NCBI RefSeq assembly: GCF_015355785.1
Contig: NZ_JADKYW010000005.1
Coordinates: forward strand, 1,243,394 to 1,307,393
Direction: 5' to 3'
DNA from: Arthrobacter gandavensis
Lineage (GTDB): Bacteria > Actinomycetota > Actinomycetes > Actinomycetales > Micrococcaceae
Length of the DNA stretch: 64,000 nucleotides
The notes beneath the pieces are model-generated. The model saw nothing but the letters and a program-made list of their open reading frames with translations, was not told the DNA's origin and did no database searches. Each line of letters starts with the position of its first letter. The first letter of the stretch is position 1. Made by a program: the position numbers and the translations under genes. This document shows positions 63,131 through 64,000 of the stretch, piece by piece.

Positions 63131-64000
63131 CTAGACCTCTGAAAGGTAGCTGACAGCTTCCTCGTGAGTGAGTCCGGTGGCCTCGAGCAGGTCCACCACC
63201 AGCGGCCGAAAAAGCATCACCAGGGCATCCCCGTAGAGGTCCGTCACGTCCAGGGACGCCGGGTGCAGCCGGGAAGCGACGGCGGCCAGCTCGTTCCGGG
63301 CCTGGCGCAGGTGGCGCTCGCGGGTTGGCTGTGATTCCCCGCCGCCGAGCGCGCGGGCCAGGATGTCCACTGCGTCGGCGGTGTCGTTGATGACCTCGGA
63401 GACCTTGTCCACCGCCGTATCCGAGAGCGAGGCGTGGTTGATGACCGAGGTGGTGCGGCGGGCAAACACGCGGCTGTTGCGCACCGCCAGGTCCAGGTAG
63501 CCCACGGAACCGCGCAGGTCTCCCAGCTCCGCCAAATGCCTTCTATAGGCCGGCGAGATGCGCGCAATCTCCCGTGCGTCCCGAATGCTGCGGGAGAGCA
63601 TGTCCAGCTGCGGCTGGGTGTTGCGGGCCCTGACCAGCGCGTGCCACGCCAGGGTCGAATCGCTGCGGGCCAGCGAATCGGCGACCTGGCGCAGCACTGC
63701 GGAGAGCTCGCTGAGCAGTTCGCGGATGTTGGATTTAGGTTCGCGGCGCGGATCCCGCGGCGCAAGCATGGTGACAACCAGGGCGAAGACACCGCCCACG
63801 ATCGCGTCCACGCTGCGGGTAAAGACTCCGCCGTCCGGGGCCGGCAGCAGCACCACCAGCAGGGACTGGAGGCCAAGCTGCGTCGTGAAAATGACGCCGC
63901 GGTCCAGGAAGCGGGCCAGCATCAGCGAGGCGAAGAGCACGACGGCGGCCTGCCACAGACCGTTGCCCAGTACATGGAGCAGCAGTTCACCGATGGTGAT
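63131..64000 (-). CDS. FUSC family (aromatic-acid exporter-like) membrane protein, C-terminal part
   Basis: Open to the window edge; 289 codons are visible. The first ~85 residues hold hydrophobic helices ('LFASLMLARFLDRG', 'GLQSLLVVLLPAPDGG' and 'IVGGVFALVVTMLAPRDPRR'), matching the FUSC/DUF939 type of transporter-like protein. The remaining ~200 residues are a long helical cytosolic domain ('SELSAVLRQVADSLARSDST'). It ends 54 bases from the radA start. The function of the actinobacterial forms is unknown; the N-terminus is missing. Confidence 0.8.
   Translation of the reverse strand: MTIGELLLHVLGNGLWQAAVVLFASLMLARFLDRGVIFTTQLGLQSLLVVLLPAPDGGVFTRSVDAIVGGVFALVVTMLAPRDPRREPKSNIRELLSELSAVLRQVADSLARSDSTLAWHALVRARNTQPQLDMLSRSIRDAREIARISPAYRRHLAELGDLRGSVGYLDLAVRNSRVFARRTTSVINHASLSDTAVDKVSEVINDTADAVDILARALGGGESQPTRERHLRQARNELAAVASRLHPASLDVTDLYGDALVMLFRPLVVDLLEATGLTHEEAVSYLSEV

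Overview
The window is a gene-dense, high-GC stretch of actinobacterial chromosome. Gene content and order (tilS-hpt-ftsH-folEPBK-DUF3180-PH-PH-DUF2520-panC-lysS-lsr2-clpC, and radA followed by disA) point to Micrococcaceae, most likely Arthrobacter or a close relative. There is no rRNA, tRNA, transposase, integrase, phage module or CRISPR array. Almost all of it looks like core or soft-core chromosome, with about 60 protein genes, many of which overlap by ATGA or GTGA.

Layout. 1-9.5 kb: 3' part of ligD (end joining), phosphoketolase, an SRPBCC protein, a two-domain SDR, a RelA/SpoT-fold synthetase, an esterase, a PfkB sugar kinase and a PEBP protein. 9.5-16 kb: a HAD phosphatase, then a lipid-modification block (PAP2 phosphatase, esterase broken by a one-base shift in a C7 tract, MprF-like aminoacyl-lipid synthase) divergent from a glycerophosphodiester phosphodiesterase. 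16-22.5 kb: glycerate kinase, uracil/xanthine permease, an SDR+ALDH pair that looks like a fatty-alcohol/aldehyde oxidation unit, and phosphoglucomutase. 22.7-29 kb: a TrpXYZ-type ABC importer, a POT peptide transporter and an amidase. 29-36.4 kb: rhodanese-pheA-topoisomerase IB, a small acidic protein, a lipid kinase, serS, a HAD phosphatase, a SatD-like regulator with a perfect palindrome at its promoter, and pyrophosphatase. 36.6-52 kb: dacB (PBP4), a zincin, tilS, hpt, ftsH, the folate cluster running into two PH-domain membrane proteins, a DUF2520 protein, panC and lysS. 52-64 kb: lsr2, clpC (with a ClgR-type operator), a GNAT acetyltransferase, a CsbD protein, dhaKLM, mutY, a secreted protein, disA, radA and a truncated FUSC-type membrane protein.

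The least ordinary signals are not genes. First, three intergenic palindromes share the outer arm CAGAAACTGC, and their inner stem changes on both sides together. A second dispersed arm, CCGTAACTGGCCTCTCG, occurs at two places. Very long perfect hairpins also lie at 4677-4727 and 5911-5960. Second, at least six genes have a TANNNT hexamer exactly six bases before the start codon, which is the signature of leaderless transcripts. Third, the aminoacyl-lipid synthase/hydrolase locus has a homopolymer frameshift and a rhomboid-like N-terminal membrane domain. All functional assignments rest on motifs read directly from the translated sequence; no database search was run.
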